Origin: Olivibacter sitiensis DSM 17696
Lineage (GTDB): Bacteria; Bacteroidota; Bacteroidia; Sphingobacteriales; Sphingobacteriaceae
DNA: 57,764 nucleotides
NCBI RefSeq assembly: GCF_000427965.1
Contig: NZ_ATZA01000034.1
Coordinates: 4,962 to 62,725 of the forward strand
Direction of reading: 5' to 3'
Made by a program: the position numbers and the translations under genes. Each line of letters begins with the position of its first letter. The stretch's first letter is position 1. Under the pieces are notes generated by a model. It ran no database searches and was not told the DNA's origin. It saw only the letters and a list, made by a program, of their open reading frames with translations. This document shows positions 24,227-33,358 of the stretch, piece after piece.

Positions 24227-26491
24227 ATGTCCAAAATCATCAGAATAGCTTGGTTGGAGTTGAAGGTGCTGTTTTATTCGCCTATTGCATGGCTTATACT
24301 CGCCATGGTGTTTCTTCAGTGCGGATTGGTCTATTGCGACCTCTTGTACAGCCAAGAAACCCAACAGCAGTTGGGGCGCCCCTTAAGAACACTGAGCAAG
24401 GTGCTCTTTGCCGGTGAAAACGGTGTGCTGAGCAGCTTGCAGGAATACGCGTATCTGTATATTCCGCTGCTGACTATGGGGCTGATTAGTCGGGAGCTGG
24501 CCAGTGGATCCATTAGGCTGCTCCAGTCATCGCCGGTGACGGCCTGGCAGGTGGTGCTGGGCAAGTACTTGTCCATGTTCGTTTATGCCTCGCTCATTGC
24601 CATCATGATGTTGATCTTTGTACTGTTTGCCTATTTTTCGGTGAGCGCGCTAGACCTACACTTTGTGCTTTTCGGTATCTTGGGAATATTTCTACTGATT
24701 TGCGCTTACGCCGCCATAGGTTTGTTTATATCACATCTTACTCCGTACCAAATAGTGGCGGCCATCGGCACCCTGGCCCTATTGGCTTTGCTTAGCTATG
24801 TAGGGCATATAGGGCAATCATACGATCTACTTCGCGATATCACCTATTGGATGGCCATAAGTGGCAGGTCTGAACAAATGGTGAATGGTCTTGTGAGCAG
24901 CAGGGATCTGATCTATTTTTTATTGGTGATAGGTCTCTTTTTGTTGTTGACCGTCATGTCGCTTGGTCATGCCAGAAGCAACTTGCCCTGGTGGAAAAAA
25001 ACCGTGCGCTATATGGGGATTGGGGCTTTGGTCGTTGCTGCTGGTTACGTCAGTTCTTTGCCGCGTTTCACCTATCATTATGACAGTACGCGCTTCAAGG
25101 ATCGTACGCTTACTGCCGGCGGACAGGCGATTGCCGGTAGGGTAGTGGATTCTATCCGCCTCACTACATATACCAATGTGATAGATTATAGAGCGCAGTA
25201 TGGTGCACCGAAAAACCGAATGGCGGACATCAAACATTTTGAGCAGTATGGAAGGTTTTTGCCAGGCTTCAAAATGGACTATATAGCCTATTATGATACG
25301 GTACCCGGATATAGGGATACGACTAAAAGCTTGTTGGAACAAGCACAAACTGCGGCCGATGCTATGGGATTTGACTTCGAAAAGTTGCGCAGCCCGCAGC
25401 AGATAGCCGCAAGTATGGACCTTCTGCCAGAGGAAAACCATCTGGTGCGCTATTTCCACTACCAGGGAAGGCATACGCCGCTCCGCATGTTTGACGACTT
25501 GTCTCAATATCCTTCTGAGGCCGAAATATCGGCCGCATTGAAACGGATGCTTGATGGTGCGAGCAAGGTAGCCATCTTGACGGGGCATGGTGAGCGCAAT
25601 CCTCAACTTTATGGCGAAGGGGATTATAGGGCAATTATGGATGGAAAGCATACAAGAGGCTCGATCATCAACCAAGGTTTTGACGTTCAAAAACTGCAAT
25701 TGGATTCCGTGGAGCATATTCCAAGCGATTTGACCGTATTGATCGTGGCAGATCCTACAGAGCCTTACCCCAAGCGAGAAATTGCGCTAGTTCAGAACTA
25801 CCTGCAGCGGGGAGGTAATCTGCTCCTGTTGGGCGAACCGGCACGTGCCAAATACCTGAACCCGATAGCGGCATTGCTGGGCCTGGCTTTTCAAGAAGGG
25901 ACGCTATTGCAAGAGAGCGCCAATTTTGAGCCGGATCTTTTGCAGCTGCATTTCCCCGAGCGGACAGCCCAGTTGGGTTTTAAATACCCGCTGGGGGCCA
26001 CGGTGGTAGCCAAAGGAGCTACGGGCATTAAAAAAGTAGCTGAAAAGGGATATGCTACCGTACCGTTCTTTGTTACCGATACGGCCAATACTTGGACGAA
26101 GAATGGTCCTTTTGATCTCAATAGGGAATCCGTCTCCTTTGATAATTTATTGGATAAACGAGAGCAGTCAGCGGTTGCCTGGATGCTGACCAAACAGGTG
26201 GCTGGCAAAGAGCAAAAGGTCTTTGTCATGGGCGATGCCGATTTTATGGGCAACGCGGAGATGAGCCGTTTTAATATCAATACAGTAAATGCTTCTTTTG
26301 CGCTCCATTTGTTCAAATGGTTCAGCGACGGCAAATTTCCCGTAGATACATCCAGACCCATCTCCATAGACAATGAAGTGACGGTGTCGCGGGCTGCTAT
26401 CAACAAGCAGAAGATTATTTTACTGGGCTTGTTCCCATTGGCATTGTTAGTCTCTGGTACATTGCTCCTGCGATATAGAAGAAACAAATAG
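24227..26491 (+). CDS. GldF-GldG-type fusion permease, paralogue 2
   Basis: This 754-residue protein has the same layout as the first fusion permease: ABC-2 membrane domain (about 1-275, with LTMGLISRELASGSIRLLQS), GldG-like domain (about 285-725, with ILTGHGERN and RGGNLLLLGEPAR) and a last helix before RYRRNK. It is clearly homologous to the 755-residue protein over its whole length, so one copy arose from the other. Retention of both suggests two distinct half-transporters rather than redundancy; that is inference. It is the last gene of the operon. Confidence 0.87.
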   Translation: MSKIIRIAWLELKVLFYSPIAWLILAMVFLQCGLVYCDLLYSQETQQQLGRPLRTLSKVLFAGENGVLSSLQEYAYLYIPLLTMGLISRELASGSIRLLQSSPVTAWQVVLGKYLSMFVYASLIAIMMLIFVLFAYFSVSALDLHFVLFGILGIFLLICAYAAIGLFISHLTPYQIVAAIGTLALLALLSYVGHIGQSYDLLRDITYWMAISGRSEQMVNGLVSSRDLIYFLLVIGLFLLLTVMSLGHARSNLPWWKKTVRYMGIGALVVAAGYVSSLPRFTYHYDSTRFKDRTLTAGGQAIAGRVVDSIRLTTYTNVIDYRAQYGAPKNRMADIKHFEQYGRFLPGFKMDYIAYYDTVPGYRDTTKSLLEQAQTAADAMGFDFEKLRSPQQIAASMDLLPEENHLVRYFHYQGRHTPLRMFDDLSQYPSEAEISAALKRMLDGASKVAILTGHGERNPQLYGEGDYRAIMDGKHTRGSIINQGFDVQKLQLDSVEHIPSDLTVLIVADPTEPYPKREIALVQNYLQRGGNLLLLGEPARAKYLNPIAALLGLAFQEGTLLQESANFEPDLLQLHFPERTAQLGFKYPLGATVVAKGATGIKKVAEKGYATVPFFVTDTANTWTKNGPFDLNRESVSFDNLLDKREQSAVAWMLTKQVAGKEQKVFVMGDADFMGNAEMSRFNINTVNASFALHLFKWFSDGKFPVDTSRPISIDNEVTVSRAAINKQKIILLGLFPLALLVSGTLLLRYRRNK

Positions 26492-26572
26492 AAATGCGTA
26501 ACAACGATGTGCTTGCAACGTCTATGAGTTAATATTGTTGTTGTTTGGACTTTAACTCATTTCGTCGCTTTG

Positions 26573-28099
26573 ATGACAAAGAAAAACCTAATCCTAGCGG
26601 GCTTTTTGTTAGCCAAGTTTGCATTGCAGTATTTGTTGGTAGATCCAATCTATGAACTACATCGCGATGAATTTTTGCATCTGGACCAAGCGCATCACTT
26701 GGCATGGGGCTATACTTCCGTACCGCCCGTTACCTCATGGGTTTCCAGCATCATTTACTTGTTGGGCAATTCGGTCTTTTGGGTTCGCTTTTTCCCTGCC
26801 CTTTTTGGCGCCCTCACCCTTTGGCTCGTATGGAAGACCATAGAAGCGCTCAAAGGCGATTTGTTTGCCCTCATATTGGGCGCCATGGCCGTGCTGTTTT
26901 CCATATTGCTGCGGCTGAATATATTGTATCAGCCTAATTCCTTGGATGTGCTCGCGTGGACCGGTTTTTATTTCATGCTCATTAAATATTTTCAAACGAA
27001 TCGTGCTAAGTGGTTGTATATGGCGGCGGGGGTATTTGCGATAGGCTTCCTCAATAAGTATAATATCTTGTTTTGCTTGCTGGGGCTTCTTCCTGCTCTG
27101 CTGTTGCTGCCGCAAAGAAAGGTCTTCGCAAAAAAGGAACTGTATTTGGCAGCCTTGGTAGCACTATTGCTCATTGCCCCCAATCTCTGGTGGCAATACC
27201 AACATGATTTTCCGGTTTTCCATCACCTAAAGGAGCTAAATGATACCCAGCTGGTGAACGTCCATAGATGGGACTTCCTGAAAGAGCAAGTACTGTTTTT
27301 TTATGGTTCGCTATTTGTCCTGTTGGCCGCATGCTACGCCTTGCTGTTTTATCCGCCTTTCGCTAAATACCGCTTCCTGTTCTGGTCTTTGGTTTTCACC
27401 TTGTTCATCTTTACTTATTTGCGGGCCAAGTCCTATTATGCCATAGGCCTATATCCCATCTATATGGCTTTTGGATCGGTTTATATTGCTCATTTGCTGC
27501 AAAGTGGATGGAGACGCGATCTGCGACCGGTGGCCATCTTGCTTCCTATACTACTGTTCATCCCCATGTACCAGGTTGGTTTTCCCAATAGGGATCCGGA
27601 ATATGTGATAAAGCATGCCGATAAGTACAAGCGGCTCGGCCTATTGCGTTGGGAAGATGGTAGGGACCATACTTTGCCACAGGACTTTGCCGATATGCTG
27701 GGCTGGAAGGAACTGGCCCAAAAGGTAGACTCGGTATATGCCTTATTTCCCAATAAGGAACAGACGCTCATCCTATGCGACAATTACGGGCAGGCGGGGG
27801 CTATCAATTATTATACGAAGAACAAGCGGCTGAGAGCCGTTTCTTTCAATGCCGACTATATTAATTGGTTTGACTTCAGTGTACGACATGTAAATCTAAT
27901 CCGCGTAAAAAATGCTATAGGTAAAGCTGAAGAATTGGCGGAAACGAGCCCTTATTTCGAGCATTCAGCCCTAGCCGCCGAGGTAAGTAATCCTTATGCA
28001 CGGGAATACGGTACGGCTATTTTCTCTTTCATTGGTGCCAGAATAGACATTCATAAACCCATAAGGCGGGATATACAGGAAGTGAAGGAACGGCAATAG
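26573..28099 (+). CDS. GT39 family membrane glycosyltransferase (ArnT/PMT-like)
   Basis: This 508-residue polytopic membrane protein has about ten to twelve hydrophobic segments and a first loop reading DPIYELHRDEFLHLDQ. That acidic DxxY-ELHRDE element is typical of glycosyltransferase family 39 enzymes that use polyprenyl-phosphate sugars. A soluble C-terminal part (about 365-508) follows. The acceptor could be lipid A, protein or another glycan. The ATG at 26573 is preferred over a TTG one codon earlier. It is a single gene, convergent with murI. Confidence 0.82.
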   Translation: MTKKNLILAGFLLAKFALQYLLVDPIYELHRDEFLHLDQAHHLAWGYTSVPPVTSWVSSIIYLLGNSVFWVRFFPALFGALTLWLVWKTIEALKGDLFALILGAMAVLFSILLRLNILYQPNSLDVLAWTGFYFMLIKYFQTNRAKWLYMAAGVFAIGFLNKYNILFCLLGLLPALLLLPQRKVFAKKELYLAALVALLLIAPNLWWQYQHDFPVFHHLKELNDTQLVNVHRWDFLKEQVLFFYGSLFVLLAACYALLFYPPFAKYRFLFWSLVFTLFIFTYLRAKSYYAIGLYPIYMAFGSVYIAHLLQSGWRRDLRPVAILLPILLFIPMYQVGFPNRDPEYVIKHADKYKRLGLLRWEDGRDHTLPQDFADMLGWKELAQKVDSVYALFPNKEQTLILCDNYGQAGAINYYTKNKRLRAVSFNADYINWFDFSVRHVNLIRVKNAIGKAEELAETSPYFEHSALAAEVSNPYAREYGTAIFSFIGARIDIHKPIRRDIQEVKERQ

Positions 28100-28158
28100 T
28101 TGATTGCCGCATTGTTCTAGTGCTGACGCAATGGACTTGATAAGCCTGAGAGGGCAAG

Positions 28159-29001
28159 TCAATGATCGGGTGAAATGGCGCAAAAAGGAAGTGGCAGCTG
28201 CTCGGCATGGACGGGCTTTCCGAAGAACAAAGCTGCCTTGCTGTTGAAATTGTCCGGAGTTTCGGTACTGTAGAATTGTTGTGTGCCGTTTTTGGAACAG
28301 AGTGGTTCAACCTCGGGATGCCTCACGAGGTAGTCTTTTAGGCTTTCTGCTACCAATTCACCTTGCGTGAGGATGTTGATGGCCGGAGGTGCCAGATCTC
28401 TGATAGTATCTTGTAAAAGTGGGTAATGAGTACAAGCAAGCACGAAGAGGTCGATGGCGGGGTTTTGTTGCAGTAGTGCATCAATGCTTTTCTGTACGAA
28501 ATACCTGGCTCCCGGATTATTCAATTCATTGTTCTCCACAAGAGGCACCCACATGGGGCATGCTTGTTGATATACCCGGATGTCGGGAAAGAATTTTTGG
28601 CATTCTATCACGTAGGAGTTGGAATGGACAGTGCCTGCCGTGGCTAGGATGCCCACCGCTTTGCTCTGGGTGAAATCGCCTATGCGCTCGGTAGTGGGGC
28701 GTATGACTCCAAGTACCTTGCGTAGTTCGCTATATTGAGGCAAATCTATTTGCTGTATAGTACGGAGAGCCTTGGCTGATGCCGTATTGCAGGCCAATAT
28801 GACCAACCTACAGCCTAGTCGGAAGAGCTCTTCGGTACATTCCTTGGTATATTGGTAGACGGTTTCAAAGGACCTTGTGCCATAAGGCACTCGGGCATTA
28901 TCGCCCAAGTATATGTAATCGTACTGCGGCAATGTGCGGGCAATTTCCCTGAAAACGGTGAGCCCGCCATAACCCGAGTCAAAAATACCGATTGGGCCCA
29001 T
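28159..29001 (-). CDS. murI: Glutamate racemase
   Basis: This 280-residue enzyme makes D-glutamate for peptidoglycan. It opens with GIFDSGYGGLTVFREI and has the two catalytic cysteines in ACNTAS (C71) and ACTHYPLL (C190). Motifs YLGDNARVPYG and the substrate-loop residues are intact, and the length is normal. It is transcribed divergently from aroQ, with about 97 bases between the starts. Confidence 0.95.
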   Translation of the reverse strand: MGPIGIFDSGYGGLTVFREIARTLPQYDYIYLGDNARVPYGTRSFETVYQYTKECTEELFRLGCRLVILACNTASAKALRTIQQIDLPQYSELRKVLGVIRPTTERIGDFTQSKAVGILATAGTVHSNSYVIECQKFFPDIRVYQQACPMWVPLVENNELNNPGARYFVQKSIDALLQQNPAIDLFVLACTHYPLLQDTIRDLAPPAINILTQGELVAESLKDYLVRHPEVEPLCSKNGTQQFYSTETPDNFNSKAALFFGKPVHAEQLPLPFCAISPDH

Positions 29002-29066
29002 AGTTTTTTAAGGCAAACTTAGGTAAAATGTTGAAATAGCCTCTATAGAATTGTGCTTTTTTTTGT

Positions 29067-29074
29067 TACGTTTG
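29067..29074 (+). promoter_or_regulatory. Promoter -7 box of aroQ
   Basis: TACGTTTG matches TAnnTTTG and lies 24 bases before the ATG at 29099. A TTG at 29051 is too close to be an ideal -33 element. Confidence 0.4.
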
Positions 29075-29098
29075 TGCCACTTGTGACACGATAATATC

Positions 29099-29524
29099 AT
29101 GGATATGCGTTTGATTATCATAAATGGGCCAAATCTGAACCTGTTGGGGAAGCGAGAACCCAATGTATATGGAAACGAGGGCTTTGAAAGTTACTTGGAG
29201 AAGTTGCGTGGGGCATATCCAGCGTTGGATATTGCCTGTTTCCAGAGCAATAGCGAGGGCGCTATCATAGATAAATTGCACGAAGTGGGCTTTTCAGTTG
29301 ATGGTGTGATACTCAATGCAGGAGCATACACACACACGTCCATAGCCATTGCTGATGCCATAGCTGCCATTACGTCGCCCGTAGTAGAGGTGCACATATC
29401 TAATGTGCATGCCAGGGAGCCATTTAGGCACCATTCGTATCTTTCCAAGAACTGCAAGGGAGTTCTCGTTGGTTTTGGTTTGGATGGTTATCGCTTGGCA
29501 ATAGAAAGTTTTGTGCACGCTTAA
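29099..29524 (+). CDS. aroQ: Type II 3-dehydroquinate dehydratase
   Basis: This 141-residue dodecameric type II dehydroquinase of the shikimate pathway converts 3-dehydroquinate to 3-dehydroshikimate. The family blocks are intact: NGPNLNLLGKREPNVYG at the N terminus (catalytic Tyr), FQSNSEGAIID, LNAGAYTHTS and EVHISNVHAREPFRHHS with the catalytic His, ending GFGLDGYRLA. The second possible start (Met3) would also suit the family; the first ATG is kept. Other aro genes are not nearby. Confidence 0.95.
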   Translation: MDMRLIIINGPNLNLLGKREPNVYGNEGFESYLEKLRGAYPALDIACFQSNSEGAIIDKLHEVGFSVDGVILNAGAYTHTSIAIADAIAAITSPVVEVHISNVHAREPFRHHSYLSKNCKGVLVGFGLDGYRLAIESFVHA

Positions 29525-29691
29525 CGCCCTTGACTTTTGCGTTTTTTGGGAAGAAAGTCATTTTGTCATGTTTTTGTTTCTTTTTTTGAGGAAAATATTT
29601 ATTTTTATTTATAGAAACTATTGGTCTGTTTTTTGCGTTTGCAGATTTTAGATAGAAGGAAATTAAAGTTTTTACTAAACCCTGAATTGAT

Positions 29692-29913
29692 ATGTATTGG
29701 ACATTAGAATTAGCTTCTCACTTGGAGGATGCACCTTGGCCAGCAACAAAGGAAGAATTGATCGATTACGCTATTCGATCTGGTGCTCCCGAAGGTGTGC
29801 TTGAAAATTTAAATGAAATGGAGGATGATGGGGAGGCTTATGAATCCATAGAGGAGGTATGGCCAGATTACCCTACGAAGGATGATTTCCTTTTCAACGA
29901 AGATGAATATTGA
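29692..29913 (+). CDS. DUF2795 protein
   Basis: This 73-residue, strongly acidic protein begins MYWTLELASHLEDAPWPATK and matches the DUF2795 pattern of a small helical domain in which a W-P-A-T-K-EEL-IDYA segment is followed by a gap and a tail rich in Asp and Glu. Its function is unknown, but it is widespread in Bacteroidota as a single-copy gene. It has its own strong terminator, so it is probably a monocistronic and well-expressed gene. Confidence 0.88.
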   Translation: MYWTLELASHLEDAPWPATKEELIDYAIRSGAPEGVLENLNEMEDDGEAYESIEEVWPDYPTKDDFLFNEDEY

Positions 29914-29918
29914 GTAAT

Positions 29919-29950
29919 AAGGCCAGTAAGTATGCTGGCCTTTATTTTTT
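29919..29950 (+). terminator. Intrinsic terminator of the DUF2795 gene
   Basis: AAGGCCAG pairs with CTGGCCTT around an 8-base loop, followed by TTATTTTTT. It begins 5 bases after the stop codon. Confidence 0.85.
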
Positions 29951-30087
29951 ATTGCCGATCTGCGCTACCTTATCGTGATACTGGAAAACGCAAGGGCTCT
30001 GTAATAATTTTGTCTTTTTTCCCATCCTGCTTGCTATGATGCCTTTGCTATGCGCAATTTTGCAGCTTCTTTAGCATACGTTGCATA

Positions 30088-31257
30088 ATGGATCTTTCAA
30101 ATCAGGTGTTGGCTTCCACAAGCCATCGTAGGCGGGTCAGATTGGCTGTTTCGCTGTTTTATTTCTGCCAGGGTTTTGCCTTTGCATCTTGGGCGAGTCG
30201 TATCCCCGATATCAAGTCGTCACTTCACCTTTCAGACGGTCAATTAGGAAGTATTTTGCTTGCTTTGCCTTTGGGCCAATTGCTCACCATGGCACTATCA
30301 GGACAACTGGTGGCACGATATGGCAGTAAGATGGTGTTGACACTTAGCGTGCCGCTCTATGGTCTGGCACTCACCAATTTGGGTTTGGCTACCCAAGCTT
30401 GGCATTTGGCACTTTGTTTACTCTTGTTTGGCGTAATAGGCAATATGTGCAATATCTCCTTAAATACGCAGGGAGTGGCGGCGGAGAAATTTTACGGAAG
30501 ACCTATCATGAGCTCTTTTCACGGCGCGTGGAGCATCGCTGGTTTCAGCGGTGCTTTGATGGGACTGCTCATGATGAACCTGCATTTCAAGCCTTACGCC
30601 CATTTTTGGGTTATTGCCGTTTTTGTTTTTATCAATACGGCGCTCAACTTCAGGTACCTGATCGCTGGTGTGGATCCGCAGCCCGCAGGGAAGAGAAAAT
30701 TTTTCTCTCGCCCGGAAGGTGTCTTGTTGCAGCTGGGTATCATCGGTTTTTGCAGCATGGCAGCCGAGGGAGCTATGTTCGACTGGAGCGGTGTCTATTT
30801 TAAGGATATAGTGAAGGCTCCCCGATCACTGGTGGTGCTGGGCTATGCTTCTTTTATGGTGATGATGGCTACCGGGCGTTTTCTGGGAGATGGCATGATA
30901 ACACGTTTCGGGAGAAAGCGGGTGCTGCAGATTTGTGGCTTGCTCATAAGCATAGGGATGTTTACTGCCGTGCTCTTGCCTTATCTGCCTACGGCTACCA
31001 TCGGTTTCATGATGGTGGGCTTGGGTGTCTCCTGTATGGTGCCATCGGTATATAGCTTGGCTGGCCAGAACAAGACGGTTTCTGCTGGTATTGCCCTGGC
31101 AATGGTCTCCAGTGTCAGCTACCTGGGCTTCTTGATAGGGCCGCCGCTCATTGGTTATATAGCCGAAATGGCCAATTTGCGCTATTCTTATGCGGTCATC
31201 GGAATGGCCGGAATGTTGGTAACATTGTTGGTTTCGCGGTTGAAATTGTTCTCCTAG
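30088..31257 (+). CDS. MFS transporter
   Basis: This 389-residue protein has twelve predicted membrane segments. The N-terminal half has FASWASRIPDIKSSLHLSDGQLGSILLALPLGQL, and the mid-protein loop carries GRFLGDGMITRFGRKRVLQ, the MFS loop motif. It resembles the YbjJ-like branch of major facilitators. The substrate is not predictable. It is convergent with the type IX cargo gene, with 10 bases between the stop codons. Confidence 0.86.
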   Translation: MDLSNQVLASTSHRRRVRLAVSLFYFCQGFAFASWASRIPDIKSSLHLSDGQLGSILLALPLGQLLTMALSGQLVARYGSKMVLTLSVPLYGLALTNLGLATQAWHLALCLLLFGVIGNMCNISLNTQGVAAEKFYGRPIMSSFHGAWSIAGFSGALMGLLMMNLHFKPYAHFWVIAVFVFINTALNFRYLIAGVDPQPAGKRKFFSRPEGVLLQLGIIGFCSMAAEGAMFDWSGVYFKDIVKAPRSLVVLGYASFMVMMATGRFLGDGMITRFGRKRVLQICGLLISIGMFTAVLLPYLPTATIGFMMVGLGVSCMVPSVYSLAGQNKTVSAGIALAMVSSVSYLGFLIGPPLIGYIAEMANLRYSYAVIGMAGMLVTLLVSRLKLFS

Positions 31258-31267
31258 CTTAATTTTA

Positions 31268-33340
31268 TTAGCGAATGAGGGTGAGGCTTCCTTTATATTG
31301 TTGGTTTCTTTGCGATGTTCTTTCAATAAGGTAGTAATAGGCGCCTTCTGGCGCCGCACTTCCGTTTATGGTGCCATCCCAAGCAGGGTTGGGCGTCGAG
31401 GTGTCGGTTATTAACTGACCTGTACGGGAAAATATTCTGATGCGAATGCCATCTTCACCTTCCAGACCGGATATGTTCCAAGTGTCATTGATGCCGTCCC
31501 CATTCGGTGAAAAAATATTGGGGATGAAAATATCGTCACAGTAGGCGCTGACGGAGAAGGTGTGCAATGCGGTGCAACCGTTGTGATCCGTAACCAGGAG
31601 CTCGTAATGCCCCTCTTGCGTGATTTCTATCCAATGCCGATTGCTTTCTTCGCCGTTCCACCGATAAGAAGCGAATCCTGAAGGCGCTTCTAAGCGTAAG
31701 ACCTCGTCGTTCAGATAACATATAATGGTATCGGGCAATGTAAAGGAAGGCATATCGGGAAATTGGTCTATGGTAATAGATGCCGATGTGCTGCAGCCTC
31801 TGCTATTGGTCACGGTGAGGGTATAGTCTCCCGGTTGGTTTACCATAATACCGGGCGTGGTGGCTCCTGTGGACCATTGGAAACGAATGCCGTCCAGATT
31901 GCCGGCGACGGCCGCAGTGATCTCTGTTTCCTGCCCCCTGCAAATGAGTCGTCGGATGCTTTCGTCAAAACTTACTTCAAGCGGTGGGTCATATTGCAGT
32001 AGGTAAGGCAGGGACATGGCTGTGCAGCCCAGGTAGCTGAGGCTGATGTTGTAGTAACCCGGCTCGGTGGCGTAGTAGGTAACCCCATTGGCACCGGGTA
32101 TCGGCTCGTCGTTCAGATACCATTGAATGGTTTCCCGTCCACTGTAATTGCTCAAGGTAAGTGATAAGGTGCTGCCAAGGCAAAAGGTTCCGCTTTCGGA
32201 ATTGCGTTCCGGGGCTTCTACTATTACCAGTTCCACGGTGACAATTTTGGAATGATAGACCGTACTGGGGCACAGGGCTACGCCCACATGGTAATCCCCG
32301 GCCTCTCGAGCAACATATCTCTGTCCTGTTGCCCCATCTATGGGCATGCCGTTTAAATACCATTGATAAAGATACGAGGTGTCTCCCTGTACTTCGAATA
32401 CCGTGCTGTCTCCGTTGCAGATCGCCATGTTGTCTGGGTAGTCAAAGGTAAAGGTAGGCTGTGATTCTTCTAAGGATGGCGCAAGAGTCACGGTTACCGG
32501 TACGGTAGATTGGCATCCCTCGGCATTGGTAGCGGTAAGTAAATAGGTCCCGTTTTCGTGAAATGAATTGGTAGCATCGTTTGGGCTGTCCCCTCCGTTC
32601 CAAGTGTAGCTTGCCGCTCCGGTAGCGGTGAATACTGCGGTATTGCAATTGACGGAAACGGCCTGAACGTCTATTTCAAAAGGGCGAGGTTTTAATCCCC
32701 AAGTGATATTCGTATAATACTCAGGTGTCGTAGAATTGACCGTCAGGCACGTGAACTCCCCGGGAAACATGATGAGGGCGTAGCCTTCCGTGCCGGTCAA
32801 GGAATAGCTATCGTGATATTCCATGTTGCCGCCATCGAATATGACGGTATATGGTTTGGAAAAGCTTAATGTGGCACTAGGGCCGCCCGTGCCACCAAGG
32901 GAAGCCAAAAGCAGTACCGGGTCTTCAACGGTCTCGTTAAAGCACATGGTGGTGGTGCCATTTGCCTCCGTGGCCCAGGTTGTCATGGGCACTCTGGTGT
33001 TGGGAGGTGCTCCCGGGTAAGAACGCAGCTTGTTTTCAAAGTCATAAATTGCGGGTGTGGAGCCGAACGTGTAATTGGCTGTCATGGTCACCTTCAACTG
33101 CGTACCGTTGTTGTTGATGGTGGCGGTAGCACTATCGCCATAAAAATTCTCCCATACGGCCCAATTGATTTGGTCACAATTTATCTCCTCACCATATAGG
33201 CCGGCTTTTTTTTCCGCATTGCCCGGGCCGGATTTGTCCGATAGGGCTATAATGGGCAAGGCACCGGTGCAGAGCAGCATGAATGAAATGAGGCCTATGG
33301 GTAAGGGCTTATGTCGGTATGTGAGGGGTGCGGGTTTCAC
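31268..33340 (-). CDS. Type IX secreted protein with type B (gliding motility-associated) C-terminal domain
   Basis: This 690-residue surface protein has a signal-like segment near residues 10-33 and an N-terminal region (about 50-210) of unknown fold. Several Ig-like or PKD-like repeats follow, each with a strand such as YTWNGGDSPN, FQWSTGATTPG or YRWNGEESN. The C terminus (about 605-690) opens with FIPNIFSPNGDGINDTW, the gliding motility-associated (type B) sorting domain recognised by the type IX secretion system. The start appears to be GTG at 33340. The PorP/SprF gene lies 18 bases upstream on the same strand and is the expected partner. The ligand is unknown. Confidence 0.9.
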   Translation of the reverse strand: MKPAPLTYRHKPLPIGLISFMLLCTGALPIIALSDKSGPGNAEKKAGLYGEEINCDQINWAVWENFYGDSATATINNNGTQLKVTMTANYTFGSTPAIYDFENKLRSYPGAPPNTRVPMTTWATEANGTTTMCFNETVEDPVLLLASLGGTGGPSATLSFSKPYTVIFDGGNMEYHDSYSLTGTEGYALIMFPGEFTCLTVNSTTPEYYTNITWGLKPRPFEIDVQAVSVNCNTAVFTATGAASYTWNGGDSPNDATNSFHENGTYLLTATNAEGCQSTVPVTVTLAPSLEESQPTFTFDYPDNMAICNGDSTVFEVQGDTSYLYQWYLNGMPIDGATGQRYVAREAGDYHVGVALCPSTVYHSKIVTVELVIVEAPERNSESGTFCLGSTLSLTLSNYSGRETIQWYLNDEPIPGANGVTYYATEPGYYNISLSYLGCTAMSLPYLLQYDPPLEVSFDESIRRLICRGQETEITAAVAGNLDGIRFQWSTGATTPGIMVNQPGDYTLTVTNSRGCSTSASITIDQFPDMPSFTLPDTIICYLNDEVLRLEAPSGFASYRWNGEESNRHWIEITQEGHYELLVTDHNGCTALHTFSVSAYCDDIFIPNIFSPNGDGINDTWNISGLEGEDGIRIRIFSRTGQLITDTSTPNPAWDGTINGSAAPEGAYYYLIERTSQRNQQYKGSLTLIR

Positions 33341-33358
33341 TGAAGCTGTTTTGGTAGT

